A DNA stretch of 64,000 bases from Lutimonas zeaxanthinifaciens (GCF_030503675.1 NZ_CP129964.1:1984001-2048000); one strand, 5' to 3'; counted from the first letter of the stretch, positions 18,971 to 27,715 are shown. Program-made: numbers and translations. The notes: a model not told the origin generated them from the letters alone.

Positions 18971-19439
18971 ATGCCAACCAGGATTTAAGCATCCAAACGG
19001 TTTTTTCCTGCTCCGATACAAAATCACTCATCATGGCATTTGTTCCTTCATCATCAGCTTCTGCTGATTGACTGAGTATTTTTCTTTCAATTTCGATTAA
19101 AATCACGAGTGAATTTACAATCAACTCAACCGACTCCCGGTCATTTGAAACATCTTTTCCAACAGGCACCTTAGCCAAATCCATATAATCTTTAAAGGTA
19201 TGTAACGGAGTTCCTTCCAAGGTAAGGATACGTTCTGCAATCATGTCGATCTTTTCCTGCGAATCCGTATATAATTCCTCGAATTTAACATGCAATTCAA
19301 AAAACGATTTACCCTTGATGTTCCAATGCAGACCCCTTAAATTCTGGTAATATACTTGGAAATTTGCCAATAACTCATTCAAACTTTCCTTTAATCCTGC
19401 AACTTTTTCTCTGTCTAATCCTAATACTGTGGTGTTCAT
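18969..19439 (-). CDS. dps: Dps-family DNA-protecting ferritin
   Basis: 156-residue ferritin-like dodecamer subunit that oxidises Fe(II) with hydrogen peroxide and shields DNA. The ferroxidase residues sit in LRGLHWNIKGKSFFELHVKFEELYTD split over two helices: His in GLHWN, His in ELHVKF, and the Asp and Glu of the following IDMIAERI segment. Divergent from oxyR with 103 bases between, which strongly suggests OxyR control; a LysR-type palindrome sits in that gap. Confidence 0.94.
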   Translation of the reverse strand: MNTTVLGLDREKVAGLKESLNELLANFQVYYQNLRGLHWNIKGKSFFELHVKFEELYTDSQEKIDMIAERILTLEGTPLHTFKDYMDLAKVPVGKDVSNDRESVELIVNSLVILIEIERKILSQSAEADDEGTNAMMSDFVSEQEKTVWMLKSWLA

Positions 19440-19494
19440 AACATATTGATTTTAAATTCAATTACAAATTTCGGTCAAAATTGAGTTATTTTGA

Positions 19495-19511
19495 TATCAA
19501 TTTCATTGATA
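19495..19511. promoter_or_regulatory. candidate OxyR (LysR-type) operator between dps and oxyR
   Basis: TATCAATTTCATTGATA is a perfect 7-bp inverted repeat with a 3-base centre and contains ATC-N9-GAT, the classical LysR box. A second overlapping palindrome, TTGATATCAA, covers 19491-19500. It is 31 bases before the oxyR ATG and 56 before the dps ATG. Confidence 0.55.
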
Positions 19512-19542
19512 GTTTTAATATATTTATCAAAAATATTTATAC

Positions 19543-20496
19543 ATGACCATTACTCAGTTGAAATATGTCCTTGCCGTTGCCGAATACAAAAATTTTACAC
19601 AGGCAGCCGAACATAGTTTTGTTACCCAGCCTACACTTTCCATGCAGATTCAAAAATTGGAGGAAGAACTGGAGGTAACTATTTTTAACAGAAAGAAGAA
19701 ACCGATTCAACTGACTCCAATAGGAGAAAAGATCATTCAGCAGGCACGATTGATTGTTGATGAAAGTGAAAGAATTAATGATATTGTCGATCAGCAAAAA
19801 GGATTCATAGGTGGCGAATTTAAGCTTGGAATTATTCCTACGATCATGCCGACTTTACTACCCATATTTTTAAAGAACTTTTTAAAAAAGTACCCAAAAG
19901 TCAAATTGATTATCGAAGAATTGACCACTGAAGAGATAATTAAGAAACTAAGTGAAGGGCACCTTGACGTCGGAATTGCCGCGACCCCTCTGGAAAATGA
20001 GGCTATTAAGGAACGGCCTATCTACTATGAACCCTTTATTGGATTCGTGTCTTCAGAGCATCGCCTTTTCAATAAACCAAATATCTCAGAAGAGGATCTC
20101 GACATCGACGATGTTTTACTTCTTGAAGAAGGACATTGCTTTAAAAACAGTGTGATTAACATTTGTCAAAATAAGAATACCATTGACAATAATCATTTCC
20201 AGCTGGAAAGCGGAAATATATATACGCTTGTAAAATTGAGTAAAGAGGGCTTGGGCATGACCCTGATTCCTTACCTGCATTCACTGGAACTGCCGGAACA
20301 GGATAAACAATATTTAAAGGAATTTTCAAATAGTGTACCGGCACGTGAGGTAAGTATCATATACCATAAATCACAGCTTAAAATGCAACTTATTGAAGCA
20401 TTGAAAACCACAATAGATGGTGTCATAAGAGGTGCGATATCTTTTCACGATGTAAAAATTATCAGCCCTCTTAACAAGAAATCAGTCGAAATTTAA
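19543..20496 (+). CDS. oxyR: OxyR-type hydrogen peroxide sensor, LysR family
   Basis: 317 residues. N-terminal winged helix-turn-helix (residues 1-60: FTQAAEHSFVTQPTLSMQI), then a periplasmic-binding-like sensor domain. Cys199 and Cys208, in GHCFKNSVINICQ, fall at exactly the E. coli OxyR positions, with the same 8-residue spacing, so the disulfide switch is expected to work. Neighbour dps is divergent and is a classical OxyR target. The operator placed just upstream of its own start would also fit autorepression. Confidence 0.95.
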   Translation: MTITQLKYVLAVAEYKNFTQAAEHSFVTQPTLSMQIQKLEEELEVTIFNRKKKPIQLTPIGEKIIQQARLIVDESERINDIVDQQKGFIGGEFKLGIIPTIMPTLLPIFLKNFLKKYPKVKLIIEELTTEEIIKKLSEGHLDVGIAATPLENEAIKERPIYYEPFIGFVSSEHRLFNKPNISEEDLDIDDVLLLEEGHCFKNSVINICQNKNTIDNNHFQLESGNIYTLVKLSKEGLGMTLIPYLHSLELPEQDKQYLKEFSNSVPAREVSIIYHKSQLKMQLIEALKTTIDGVIRGAISFHDVKIISPLNKKSVEI

Positions 20497-20499
20497 AAT

Positions 20500-20697
20500 C
20501 TAATTTTTGATTAAGGCAAGACTCGGATACAGTTCCGGTCTGTCTGCCGTAAATTGCAACAGCCAAAGTCGCAATTCTTCAATTTCAAATGGTAATAACC
20601 TTTTCACAGCTTTTTTTAATTCCTTGCTAAACAATTCGACATCAAAACTAACTTTTTTTAAAACGGTTTTGGTGTAGTCTAAGATTGCTCTTGCCAT
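20500..20697 (-). CDS. small conserved-looking protein, unknown function
   Basis: 65 residues, start MARAILDYTKTVLKKV. No signal peptide, no cysteines, mostly amphipathic helix with the pattern FSKELKKAVKRLLPFEIEELRLW. Stop is 3 bases from the oxyR stop on the other strand. I recall similar short proteins in Flavobacteriaceae but know no function. The open frame, normal codon use and position support it as real. Confidence 0.6.
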   Translation of the reverse strand: MARAILDYTKTVLKKVSFDVELFSKELKKAVKRLLPFEIEELRLWLLQFTADRPELYPSLALIKN

Positions 20698-20801
20698 ATA
20701 TATTGTCTTATTTAAGTAAACAACGTATTCAAAGGAACACTTATTACAAATTAAGTAAAAAAAAATGAAAAAACGAAATTTAAATTTTAAAATTCTGATT
20801 A

Positions 20802-21074
20802 CTAAGAAGTTAGCTTAGTAATTTTAGCCGAAAGTTCCTCAGATTTCTTGCCAAGCGAGGCCCTGACCTCTCTTAGGTGTGCTTTAACATTATCCACATC
20901 TTTCTGATGCAGTTTTGCAATTAAATCATCAAATGTTTGAATGGCTTCATCAATTATTTTTTCTGCCTTTGCGGATACCTTATCATCTCCATTCAACTGA
21001 CAAACATAACAGTCCTCTATAATATCAGACAATACCGTATTCATGTCTTTTTTTAACTTTCTTATACTGGCCAT
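20802..21074 (-). CDS. small helical cytosolic protein, unknown function
   Basis: 90 residues from the ATG giving MASIRKLKKDMNTVLSD; 15 codons upstream are open but rich in Ile/Asn like non-coding AT DNA. Predicted nearly all helical with a probable coiled coil (DEAIQTFDDLIAKLHQKDVD). A lone CYVC pair at about residues 22-25 might bind metal or form a disulfide. It lies 56 bases downstream of kdnB's side, on the same strand, but no functional link is visible. Confidence 0.6.
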   Translation of the reverse strand: MASIRKLKKDMNTVLSDIIEDCYVCQLNGDDKVSAKAEKIIDEAIQTFDDLIAKLHQKDVDNVKAHLREVRASLGKKSEELSAKITKLTS

Positions 21075-21130
21075 AATTTTGTTTTTTATAAATATATATC
21101 TATTTGAAGCAAATATCAAATCAATTCTTA

Positions 21131-22213
21131 CTACATCTTTTCATACATTGACCTTAGTTTTTCTCGGGTAATGGTCTTTTGCCAATCCGCTCCTAAAGCA
21201 TTTTCCCATAATGGAACAAGACTCAGTGCCACATCGATCATTGTATCAAATTGTTCGTCCGTCAGATCCTTACAGAGTCCCTTTGGAATATCTATACCGT
21301 GTTTGACAACCATTTCCTTAAATTCCTTAACGCCCTCCGGATAGAACTCTTCCAACTGATCAAAAACAATACAATTTCCCACTCCGTGTTTGGTTCCCAA
21401 TAAATAAGACAAACCATAACTCATGGCATGGGCCACACCTACCTGAGAATAAGCGATGCTCATACCTCCATGCCAGGATGCCATCATCAATTTATCCTGC
21501 GAATCTTCATCGATCTCATCCTTTTCAAGATAAACCTCACGACAAAGATCCAAAGACTTTTCCCCATAACTTTGACTGAAGGCATTCAAATAAGTACCGG
21601 TTAAGGACTCAATACAATGAATATAACAATCCATACCTGTATAAAACCACTGATTCTTTGGTACACCGTCCAATAGTTCAGGATCCAGTACTACCTGGTC
21701 AAAGGGCGTGTAATCAGAGTTCATTCCCAGTTTTCGCTCTGGCCCAGTCAATACAGTTGTTCTTGACACCTCGGCTCCGGTTCCTGAAATTGTCGGAATA
21801 CCAACATGATAAACCGCTGGATTCTTCACAAGGTCCCAACCCTGATAATCAGCTGAGGACCCCGGATTGGTAAGCATTAAAGCAACTGCTTTGGCATAGT
21901 CCAGAAGTGTTCCTCCTCCAATCCCAATAATTCCCGAGGGAACATCAGAAAATTGTTTGACGATATCATCCCTGATCGCATCTACGTATACTGTTTTAGG
22001 TTCTTCATCAGCACTTATATAGATCACCTGATCCTTTTGATTCAAAGGAATTCTTGAGATAAGGCTTTCTTTCCCCTTGAAAACGTCATCCACTAAAAAT
22101 ATAAAAGGAGACTTTTCATTCGTTCTCTTGGACTCTAAAATTTCTTCCAATTGGTTAAAACTACCTCTTCCAAATACTACTCTTGGAACCATGGGAAAGT
22201 TTCTAAAACTCAT
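21131..22213 (-). CDS. kdnB: 3-deoxy-D-manno-octulosonate 8-oxidase (iron-containing dehydrogenase)
   Basis: 360-residue class III metal-dependent alcohol dehydrogenase. Seen: GRGSFNQL, the NAD loop GIIGIGGGTLLDYAKA, and the metal histidines in AHAMSYGL and TKHGVGNC. On sequence alone it is an iron alcohol dehydrogenase; the start MSFRNF...VFGRGSF and its place in an operon with an aminotransferase and kdsB match KdnB of Shewanella, which oxidises Kdo at C8 so that KdnA can aminate it. Role inferred mainly from context. Confidence 0.85.
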   Translation of the reverse strand: MSFRNFPMVPRVVFGRGSFNQLEEILESKRTNEKSPFIFLVDDVFKGKESLISRIPLNQKDQVIYISADEEPKTVYVDAIRDDIVKQFSDVPSGIIGIGGGTLLDYAKAVALMLTNPGSSADYQGWDLVKNPAVYHVGIPTISGTGAEVSRTTVLTGPERKLGMNSDYTPFDQVVLDPELLDGVPKNQWFYTGMDCYIHCIESLTGTYLNAFSQSYGEKSLDLCREVYLEKDEIDEDSQDKLMMASWHGGMSIAYSQVGVAHAMSYGLSYLLGTKHGVGNCIVFDQLEEFYPEGVKEFKEMVVKHGIDIPKGLCKDLTDEQFDTMIDVALSLVPLWENALGADWQKTITREKLRSMYEKM

Positions 22214-22233
22214 ACTATTTTTATTTTAAAAGG

Positions 22234-22965
22234 TTAATCTTTAATAAATCTTGCCGCTTTCTCAAGATCTTCAGGGGTGTCAATCTCAATCCCCATGTAG
22301 CTTGTTTCGACCATCTTGATTTTCTTCCCGTACTCCAGATAGCGAATACACTCCACTTTTTCCGTAGCTTCCAAAGCTCTCATTGGCAAATGATAAAAGT
22401 CGAGTATTGCCTGTTTTCTAAAAGCATATACACCAATGTGCTCAAAATATCTCGCACCTGCATCTTTATCTCTTGGATAGGGAATCGGAGATCTCGAAAA
22501 ATAAAGAGCAAAATCGTCTTTGTCCACAATAACTTTAACGTAATTCGGATCTGTAATATCTTTCCAGTCGGTGATTTCCTGCATCAGTGACGCAAGATCG
22601 ATTTTATCTGCATCGGTACCATTAAAAACGTCAATTACGGCTTGAAGAGGTTCCTTTTTAACAAAAGGTTCATCTCCCTGAACATTCACAACGATATCCA
22701 CATCCAGATGCTCAACTGCTTCTGCAATTCGGTCAGAACCGCATTCATGCTCCTTCTGACTCATAATGGCCTTGCCGCCTTCCTTTTCAACTACGTTCTT
22801 AATAATGTCACTGTCAGTTACAACGTAGACCTCATCAAAAAGGTTTGTGGCCTTGGTTGCCATGTAAGTCCTTACAATTACGGGCTTTCCTCCAAGGTCA
22901 GCCATTAATTTACCCGGAAACCTCGTGGCTCCATAACGGGCAGGAATCATTGCAATAATTTTCAT
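22234..22965 (-). CDS. kdsB: CMP-Kdo (or CMP-8-amino-Kdo) synthetase
   Basis: 243 residues. Activates the octulosonate with CTP for transfer to lipid A. Seen: [22 protein letters not shown] at the N-terminus (CTP loop, split here into [12 protein letters not shown] and LADLGG-like), VNVQGDEPF with metal Asp, and GVYAFRK. In Shewanella the KdsB of the kdn cluster uses the 8-amino sugar far better than Kdo; being between kdnA and kdnB, this one may do the same. 9 bases from kdnA, 20 from kdnB. Confidence 0.93.
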   Translation of the reverse strand: MKIIAMIPARYGATRFPGKLMADLGGKPVIVRTYMATKATNLFDEVYVVTDSDIIKNVVEKEGGKAIMSQKEHECGSDRIAEAVEHLDVDIVVNVQGDEPFVKKEPLQAVIDVFNGTDADKIDLASLMQEITDWKDITDPNYVKVIVDKDDFALYFSRSPIPYPRDKDAGARYFEHIGVYAFRKQAILDFYHLPMRALEATEKVECIRYLEYGKKIKMVETSYMGIEIDTPEDLEKAARFIKD

Positions 22966-22974
22966 TTTTTTCTT

Positions 22975-24168
22975 TTAAAGTACAGATTTGATCGCCTTAG
23001 CCATTTTTTCAGCTCTTTCCCTAACCTCCTCTTCGGTCCATGATAACTTGATCAGGCAAGAAATATTTCTCGATATCAAATCATCTGACTGAGGAAACTC
23101 TATATCTTTTAGGTTTGACAATCCTTTTTTAATATGATCAGACAAAGGGAACAAACTTTTAAGTTCCTTGAAGTGATCCCATTTTCGAATATAATGCCAG
23201 TTGTTATTAAAATAATTCCAATACGCATCAATCCCATGTGAAGCAAAGGCTTCTAAGACTCTGTTTGAAAATTCGGCTGTTGGCATAAAGAAGTTCAGGA
23301 ATCCGCAGCTATCTCCTTCCGGATCAGGAATTCTTCTGAAACTAACCTCGGGAATTTCACTAAGAGCTGCTTTGATAATGGCATGATTCCTTCTTTGAAT
23401 CCCTATAAACTCATCCATTCTTTTGATCTGGCCCAGTCCAACCGCGGCATGAAGTTCAGAAATTCTAAAATTATAACCCAAAATGGGATGGGTTTCGGCT
23501 CCTCTGTCATTTCCTATATGATCATGGCCATGGTCGCTGTATTGGTCCGCCCAGGTTGCATAATCACTGTTGTTGGTCAGAAGGGCGCCTCCTTCACCAC
23601 AAGTGATCGTTTTTACAAAGTCAAAAGAAAACGTTCCGGCATCACCAATGGCTCCCAGCATTTTCCCTTTGTAGGATCCTCCAAACGCCTGACAGGCGTC
23701 CTCAAGAAGTAACAAATCATGTTTATCACAGATGGCTTGTAAGGCATCCAGATCAGCCATTGAACCACACATGTGCACGGGCATGACAACCTTTGTTTTT
23801 GGGGTAATCGCAGCCTCTACTGCAGCAGGGTCCAAAGTCAGTGTATCGTCAATTTCAACCAGGACCGGTGTGGCTCCGGAAGCCAGTATGGATTCAAAGC
23901 TGGCCACGAAGGTAAAGCATGGCATGATGACCTCATCGCCTGCCCCAACTCCCATTACCGCAAGTGCAACGTTCAGGGCAGTTGTTCCGCTGCTTGTAAG
24001 CTGCGCATGGTTCACACCAAATCGGTTTTGTAATTCCTGTTCTAATTCCTTGGCCTTCCAATGACCATTTCTCATTCCGTCGAAACCATAACGCATGAGA
24101 ACTCCATTCTCAAGAACATCATTCAATTCCTTTCGTTCAGCATCTCCAAATAATTCAAATCCTGGCAT
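22975..24168 (-). CDS. kdnA: 8-amino-3,8-dideoxy-manno-octulosonate aminotransferase (DegT family)
   Basis: 397-residue PLP sugar aminotransferase. Seen: TSSGTTALNVALAV, ACQAFGGSYKG, and SFDFVKTITCGEGGAL with the PLP Lys. Alone this would be a generic DegT/DnrJ/EryC1 enzyme; as first gene of kdnA-kdsB-kdnB it is best read as KdnA, which puts an amino group on C8 of Kdo. The result would be an inner-core sugar with a positive charge on the lipid A side. Confidence 0.86.
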   Translation of the reverse strand: MPGFELFGDAERKELNDVLENGVLMRYGFDGMRNGHWKAKELEQELQNRFGVNHAQLTSSGTTALNVALAVMGVGAGDEVIMPCFTFVASFESILASGATPVLVEIDDTLTLDPAAVEAAITPKTKVVMPVHMCGSMADLDALQAICDKHDLLLLEDACQAFGGSYKGKMLGAIGDAGTFSFDFVKTITCGEGGALLTNNSDYATWADQYSDHGHDHIGNDRGAETHPILGYNFRISELHAAVGLGQIKRMDEFIGIQRRNHAIIKAALSEIPEVSFRRIPDPEGDSCGFLNFFMPTAEFSNRVLEAFASHGIDAYWNYFNNNWHYIRKWDHFKELKSLFPLSDHIKKGLSNLKDIEFPQSDDLISRNISCLIKLSWTEEEVRERAEKMAKAIKSVL

Positions 24169-24200
24169 ATTGTATATTTTTATTAAAGATTCAAAGCAAG

Positions 24201-24208
24201 CAAAGATA
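24201..24208 (-). promoter_or_regulatory. candidate -7 box for the kdnA-kdsB-kdnB operon
   Basis: Minus strand TATCTTTG, exact TAnnTTTG match, 32 bases before the kdnA ATG. A 17-base palindrome at 24233-24249 lies upstream of it (see findings). Confidence 0.5.
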
Positions 24209-24324
24209 ATTATTTAAAGGCAAATTACAGGCATTGAATATTATTCAATTGAGCTATTTTGTAAAAGTAAATTACCTTGTAACAAAATGCCATCGCCAAG
24301 CATATAAATTACTATTTTTGAATT

Positions 24325-25338
24325 ATGAAAACATTTATTGAAGGATTACCAAAGGCAGAATTACATTTGCATATAGAAGGCACGTTCGAACCTGAACTGA
24401 TGTTTGAAATTGCCCGGAGAAATAACATTTCAATTCCCTTTAATTCAGTAAAAGAAATCGAGGAGGCCTATCAATTTGATTGCCTTCAGGATTTTTTGGA
24501 CATCTATTATCAGGGAGCAGGAGTCTTGATCACTGAACGTGACTTTTATGATCTTACCTACAGTTATCTTGAAAAGTGTGCTGATCAAAACGTGAAACAT
24601 ACAGAGATCATGTTTGATCCCCAAACACATACCGAAAGGGGCATTGCGTTTAGCACGGTAATCAATGGAATACATAAGGCTTGTAAAGATGCAAAAAATA
24701 ATCTAGGGGTTTCATCCATTCTTATTATGAGCTTTTTAAGACATTTGTCTGAAGAAGAGGCTTTTAACACTCTTAAAGAGTCACTACCCTTTAAGGATTG
24801 GATAACAGCTGTCGGACTGGATTCCTCTGAAAAAGGAAATCCTCCTTCAAAATTCAAAAACGTTTTTGAGGCCTCGGTCAAAGAAGGCTATATACCGCTT
24901 GCACATGCGGGCGAAGAAGGAGATGCAGATTATGTCTGGGAGGCACTGGATATTCTAAGGATCATAAGGATCGATCATGGAAATAATTCTTTACAGGACC
25001 CGGTACTGGTTGATGAAATTGTCAAAAGAGAAATAGCCTTGACGGTATGTCCTTTGTCAAACAAGGCCCTACAGGTAGTTCCGGACCTTAAGGATCATCC
25101 CCTGAAAAAAATGATGGATTCGGGTATGAAAGTGACGGTAAATTCTGATGATCCGGCCTATTTTGGAGGACAGGTAAACCAGAATTTCATTGAAATTCAA
25201 AAGGCTTTGGAACTTACAAAAAAGGATCTTTACCAACTTGCAAAGAATTCATTTGAATACTCTTTACTCAACAGGGACTCTAAAGAAAAGTATCTTGCTG
25301 AACTTGACGCCTATTATCAACAAAATATCGGGAAATAA
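24325..25338 (+). CDS. adenine deaminase, type 2
   Basis: 337 residues of the adenosine/adenine deaminase family. The sequence follows the adenine aminohydrolase branch (Pseudomonas/yeast Aah1 type) closely: LPKAELHLHIEGTFEPEL, DPQTHTERGI, SFLRHLSEEEA, VGLDSSEKGNPPSKF, AHAGEEG and VNSDDPAYFGG, where the His-x-His, His, and Asp residues hold zinc. Converts adenine to hypoxanthine for salvage; adenine could come from MtnN. Many databases would call it simply adenosine deaminase. Confidence 0.88.
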   Translation: MKTFIEGLPKAELHLHIEGTFEPELMFEIARRNNISIPFNSVKEIEEAYQFDCLQDFLDIYYQGAGVLITERDFYDLTYSYLEKCADQNVKHTEIMFDPQTHTERGIAFSTVINGIHKACKDAKNNLGVSSILIMSFLRHLSEEEAFNTLKESLPFKDWITAVGLDSSEKGNPPSKFKNVFEASVKEGYIPLAHAGEEGDADYVWEALDILRIIRIDHGNNSLQDPVLVDEIVKREIALTVCPLSNKALQVVPDLKDHPLKKMMDSGMKVTVNSDDPAYFGGQVNQNFIEIQKALELTKKDLYQLAKNSFEYSLLNRDSKEKYLAELDAYYQQNIGK

Positions 25339-25343
25339 GTTGG

Positions 25344-25883
25344 TCAGAGCGAGGAATTGATGGCTTTCAATGCTTCCTCAATATGTTTTTTGGCGTTTAA
25401 CTGGCTTTGATACATAAAGATGATTTCACCTTTTTTATCGATGACATAAGTGACTCTTCCGGGTATCAATCCAAAGGCATTTGATTTTACGCCAAACAAG
25501 TCGCGTACCTCGTTTTCAGTATCAGCCAGCAAAGTGAAGGGCAAATTGTATTTTTCGGCAAAATTCTTATGACTTTCCACATCGTCAGAACTAATCCCGA
25601 TCACCTTTATGTTCTTGTCTGTAAACGCTTCATAGGAATCCCGGAAAGAACATGCTTCCTTGGTGCATCCGGGAGTATCATCCTTAGGATAAAAATAGAT
25701 CACCATAGCTGTATTTCCCTTAAAAGTATTCAGATCGAATAATTCCCCATGCTGATTCTGTAGCTTAAAAGATGGTACTTGATCTCCTACCTGGACCGGG
25801 GTTTGAGCCTTGGAACTAAAAATAGAAAACACCGCTATGCTCATAACTAGTACAACAACAATTGCTGAGGCCTTTTTGATCAT
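25344..25883 (-). CDS. exported BCP-type peroxiredoxin
   Basis: 179 residues: about 27-residue signal peptide or anchor (MIKKASAIVVVLVMSIAVFS... KAQ), then a peroxiredoxin Q/BCP domain with YFYPKDDTPGCTKEACSFRD, where the first Cys is peroxidatic and the second, five residues on, resolving. Reduces peroxides outside the cytoplasm; the electron donor is not evident. It overlaps the queD gene by 4 bases (ATGA), so it is third in the idi-queD unit. The window also has a cytosolic BCP at 43.4 kb. Confidence 0.88.
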   Translation of the reverse strand: MIKKASAIVVVLVMSIAVFSIFSSKAQTPVQVGDQVPSFKLQNQHGELFDLNTFKGNTAMVIYFYPKDDTPGCTKEACSFRDSYEAFTDKNIKVIGISSDDVESHKNFAEKYNLPFTLLADTENEVRDLFGVKSNAFGLIPGRVTYVIDKKGEIIFMYQSQLNAKKHIEEALKAINSSL

Positions 25884-26293
25884 AATCCTCCGTCATAAGT
25901 TACAAAATTTCTGGGGGTCTCGTATAAGGTAACAATCAATTGAAGCCGTTCTTCAATTTTTGACCGCAACTTGTTCCATATAACAACTGAAATATTCTCA
26001 GCAGTGGGATTAAGGGTTTTGAATTCTTCCACCTCTTCATTAAGATTCTTATGATCGAACTGATCCTCAACCTCTGATCGTATCAAATTCTTTAGCACTT
26101 TCATATCCATTACAAATCCGGTATCGGGATGTATTTCACCTTTAACCGAAACGATCAATTCGTAATTATGTCCATGATAATTTGGATTTGCACACTTTCC
26201 AAAGATCTCGGCATTTCTTGAATCCGTCCATTCATTATTGTACAATCTGTGTGCTGCATTAAAATGCGCCTTTCTGCTAACAGTTACTTTCAT
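25880..26293 (-). CDS. queD: 6-carboxytetrahydropterin synthase / PTPS family
   Basis: 137 residues. Zinc histidines in RKAHFNAAHRL and YHGHNYEL, catalytic Cys in GKCANPNYHGH, and the C-terminal Glu in VTLYETPRN. Either QueD of the queuosine/7-deazaguanine pathway or a 6-pyruvoyl-tetrahydropterin synthase; GKCANPN resembles the latter, but bacterial members of this kind usually act as QueD. Other queuosine genes are not in the window. Confidence 0.85.
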   Translation of the reverse strand: MKVTVSRKAHFNAAHRLYNNEWTDSRNAEIFGKCANPNYHGHNYELIVSVKGEIHPDTGFVMDMKVLKNLIRSEVEDQFDHKNLNEEVEEFKTLNPTAENISVVIWNKLRSKIEERLQLIVTLYETPRNFVTYDGGL

Positions 26294-26295
26294 AC

Positions 26296-26808
26296 CTAAA
26301 TTAATCGCTGATAATATTCATTGAAAATAATCTTAAACCACGCCGTATATGCTCCAGGATTCAGGAGCATATCGTTCTTCACCTCTTCCAGGGGCATCCA
26401 CTTAAAAGAACCCACTTCTTCAGTATTAATAACCGGATCCTTATCATAATTTCCTATCATGACATGGTCCAGTTCATGCTCTGTCAGACCATTGTCAAAT
26501 GGTGCCTTGTAAACAAATGAAAACAACTCTTTAAGCTCACAGTTAAAACCCATTTCTTCCTGCAATCTTCTATGGCCCGCCTGTAGGTTAGTCTCCCCCT
26601 CACGTTGATGACTGCAACAGGTATTGGTCCATAGACCCGGTGAATGGTATTTATCAAGTGCCCTTTGCTGCAATAGCAACTCTCCATTCTGATTAAATAC
26701 AAATACCGAGAACGCACGGTGAAGTAAGCCTTTTTCATGGGCCTCCATTTTACCCATCAGGCCTAAAGGCTCATCATTTTTACTCACTAAAATTACTTTT
26801 TCTTCCAA
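26296..26808 (-). CDS. idi: isopentenyl-diphosphate delta-isomerase, type 1
   Basis: 170 residues, NUDIX-fold enzyme that isomerises IPP to DMAPP for isoprenoids (quinones, carotenoids, undecaprenol). Seen: catalytic Cys in LWTNTCCSHQ, metal-binding HREGE, NUDIX-like RRLQEEMGF and the second-half Glu in ELDHVMIG. First gene of a unit with queD (2-base gap) and the exported peroxiredoxin. Confidence 0.95.
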   Translation of the reverse strand: MEEKVILVSKNDEPLGLMGKMEAHEKGLLHRAFSVFVFNQNGELLLQQRALDKYHSPGLWTNTCCSHQREGETNLQAGHRRLQEEMGFNCELKELFSFVYKAPFDNGLTEHELDHVMIGNYDKDPVINTEEVGSFKWMPLEEVKNDMLLNPGAYTAWFKIIFNEYYQRLI

Positions 26809-26860
26809 AATGCTTCTTTTTTACAAAGTTACTTATTTCCTACTTTAATTAAAACCTTCA

Positions 26861-26889
26861 TTTGAATTTGAGACAATAACATATATTTG
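26861..26889 (+). promoter_or_regulatory. Bacteroidetes-type promoter for the PPIase gene
   Basis: TTTG at 26861-26864, 17 bases, then TATATTTG at 26882-26889, an exact TAnnTTTG. The ATG is 25 bases past the -7 box. Confidence 0.7.
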
Positions 26890-26914
26890 CATGCAATAAT
26901 TGATCTATAAGGCC

Positions 26915-27670
26915 ATGAAAATTGCCACATTTCGTCTTTTACTCGTAATAATGATGGTTTTTATCTCTTGTAAAAAAGATGAAAATAAACCTTTAAAGAA
27001 CAATTCTGTCACAATTGATACCTCAGAAGCAGACACCCTAATCACTGACCAAAAGATCATTGAAAATCAAGAAAACGAAACGGCAATTAAGAAAGAAAAA
27101 TCCGAAGAATCAAAAGCCCTGGATTCGATTAACAAACAAAATGCCGTCGTATTTCTTCAAAAATATGGTGAGGAGAATAAGGAAAGTATTGTTCTCATCA
27201 AAACCAGGCTTGGAAACATGAAGATACGTTTGTATGAAGAAACTCCTTTGCACAGGGCCAGTTTTATTTTTCTTTCTAAAATGGGATATTTTGACACTAC
27301 CTGTTTCTATCGTGTTGTTCCCGATTTTATTATTCAGGGAGGGGAATCCGAACGCTTGGATACACAAAGGTATAAGGCAAGGTACCAGCGCTATAAAATC
27401 CCTCCTGAATTCAATAAAAATCTAAAGCATAAATACGGTGCAATAGCCCTTGCGAGGGATTGGAAAGAAAACCCTCGAAAATATTCAACCGCATTTGAAT
27501 TCTATATTGTTCAGAACAGAAAAGGAGCACATCATCTTGATGGGGAACACACTGTTTTTGGCGAGGTAATATCGGGTTTTGAAACCATCGATAAAATCGT
27601 CCAGCTCGAGGCGGGAAATGATGAATGGCCCCTCAATGATGTGTTTATGAAAATACAAGTAATCGATTAA
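26915..27670 (+). CDS. cyclophilin-type peptidylprolyl isomerase lipoprotein
   Basis: 251 residues from the ATG giving MKIATFRLLLVIMMVF; a start 5 codons upstream is possible. Lipobox FISC at about residue 19 followed by KKDENK, then a charged linker (about 25-80) and a cyclophilin domain from about residue 90: ETPLHRASFIFL, FYRVVPDFIIQGGE, AFEFYIVQN and HTVFGEVISGFETID. FYRV and the FxFYI stretch replace the usual FHRV and SQFFI; the Arg is kept. Probably a periplasmic folding helper anchored to a membrane. Confidence 0.88.
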   Translation: MKIATFRLLLVIMMVFISCKKDENKPLKNNSVTIDTSEADTLITDQKIIENQENETAIKKEKSEESKALDSINKQNAVVFLQKYGEENKESIVLIKTRLGNMKIRLYEETPLHRASFIFLSKMGYFDTTCFYRVVPDFIIQGGESERLDTQRYKARYQRYKIPPEFNKNLKHKYGAIALARDWKENPRKYSTAFEFYIVQNRKGAHHLDGEHTVFGEVISGFETIDKIVQLEAGNDEWPLNDVFMKIQVID

Positions 27671-27715
27671 TTTTAGGTATATTGGATTTCCTAATTCATT
27701 ATTATAACATAAACT

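Noticed and set aside
22642-22908. Long plus-strand ORF opposite kdsB
   Set aside because: Antisense shadow of a well-conserved gene; Cys/Asn/Leu-rich composition without motifs.
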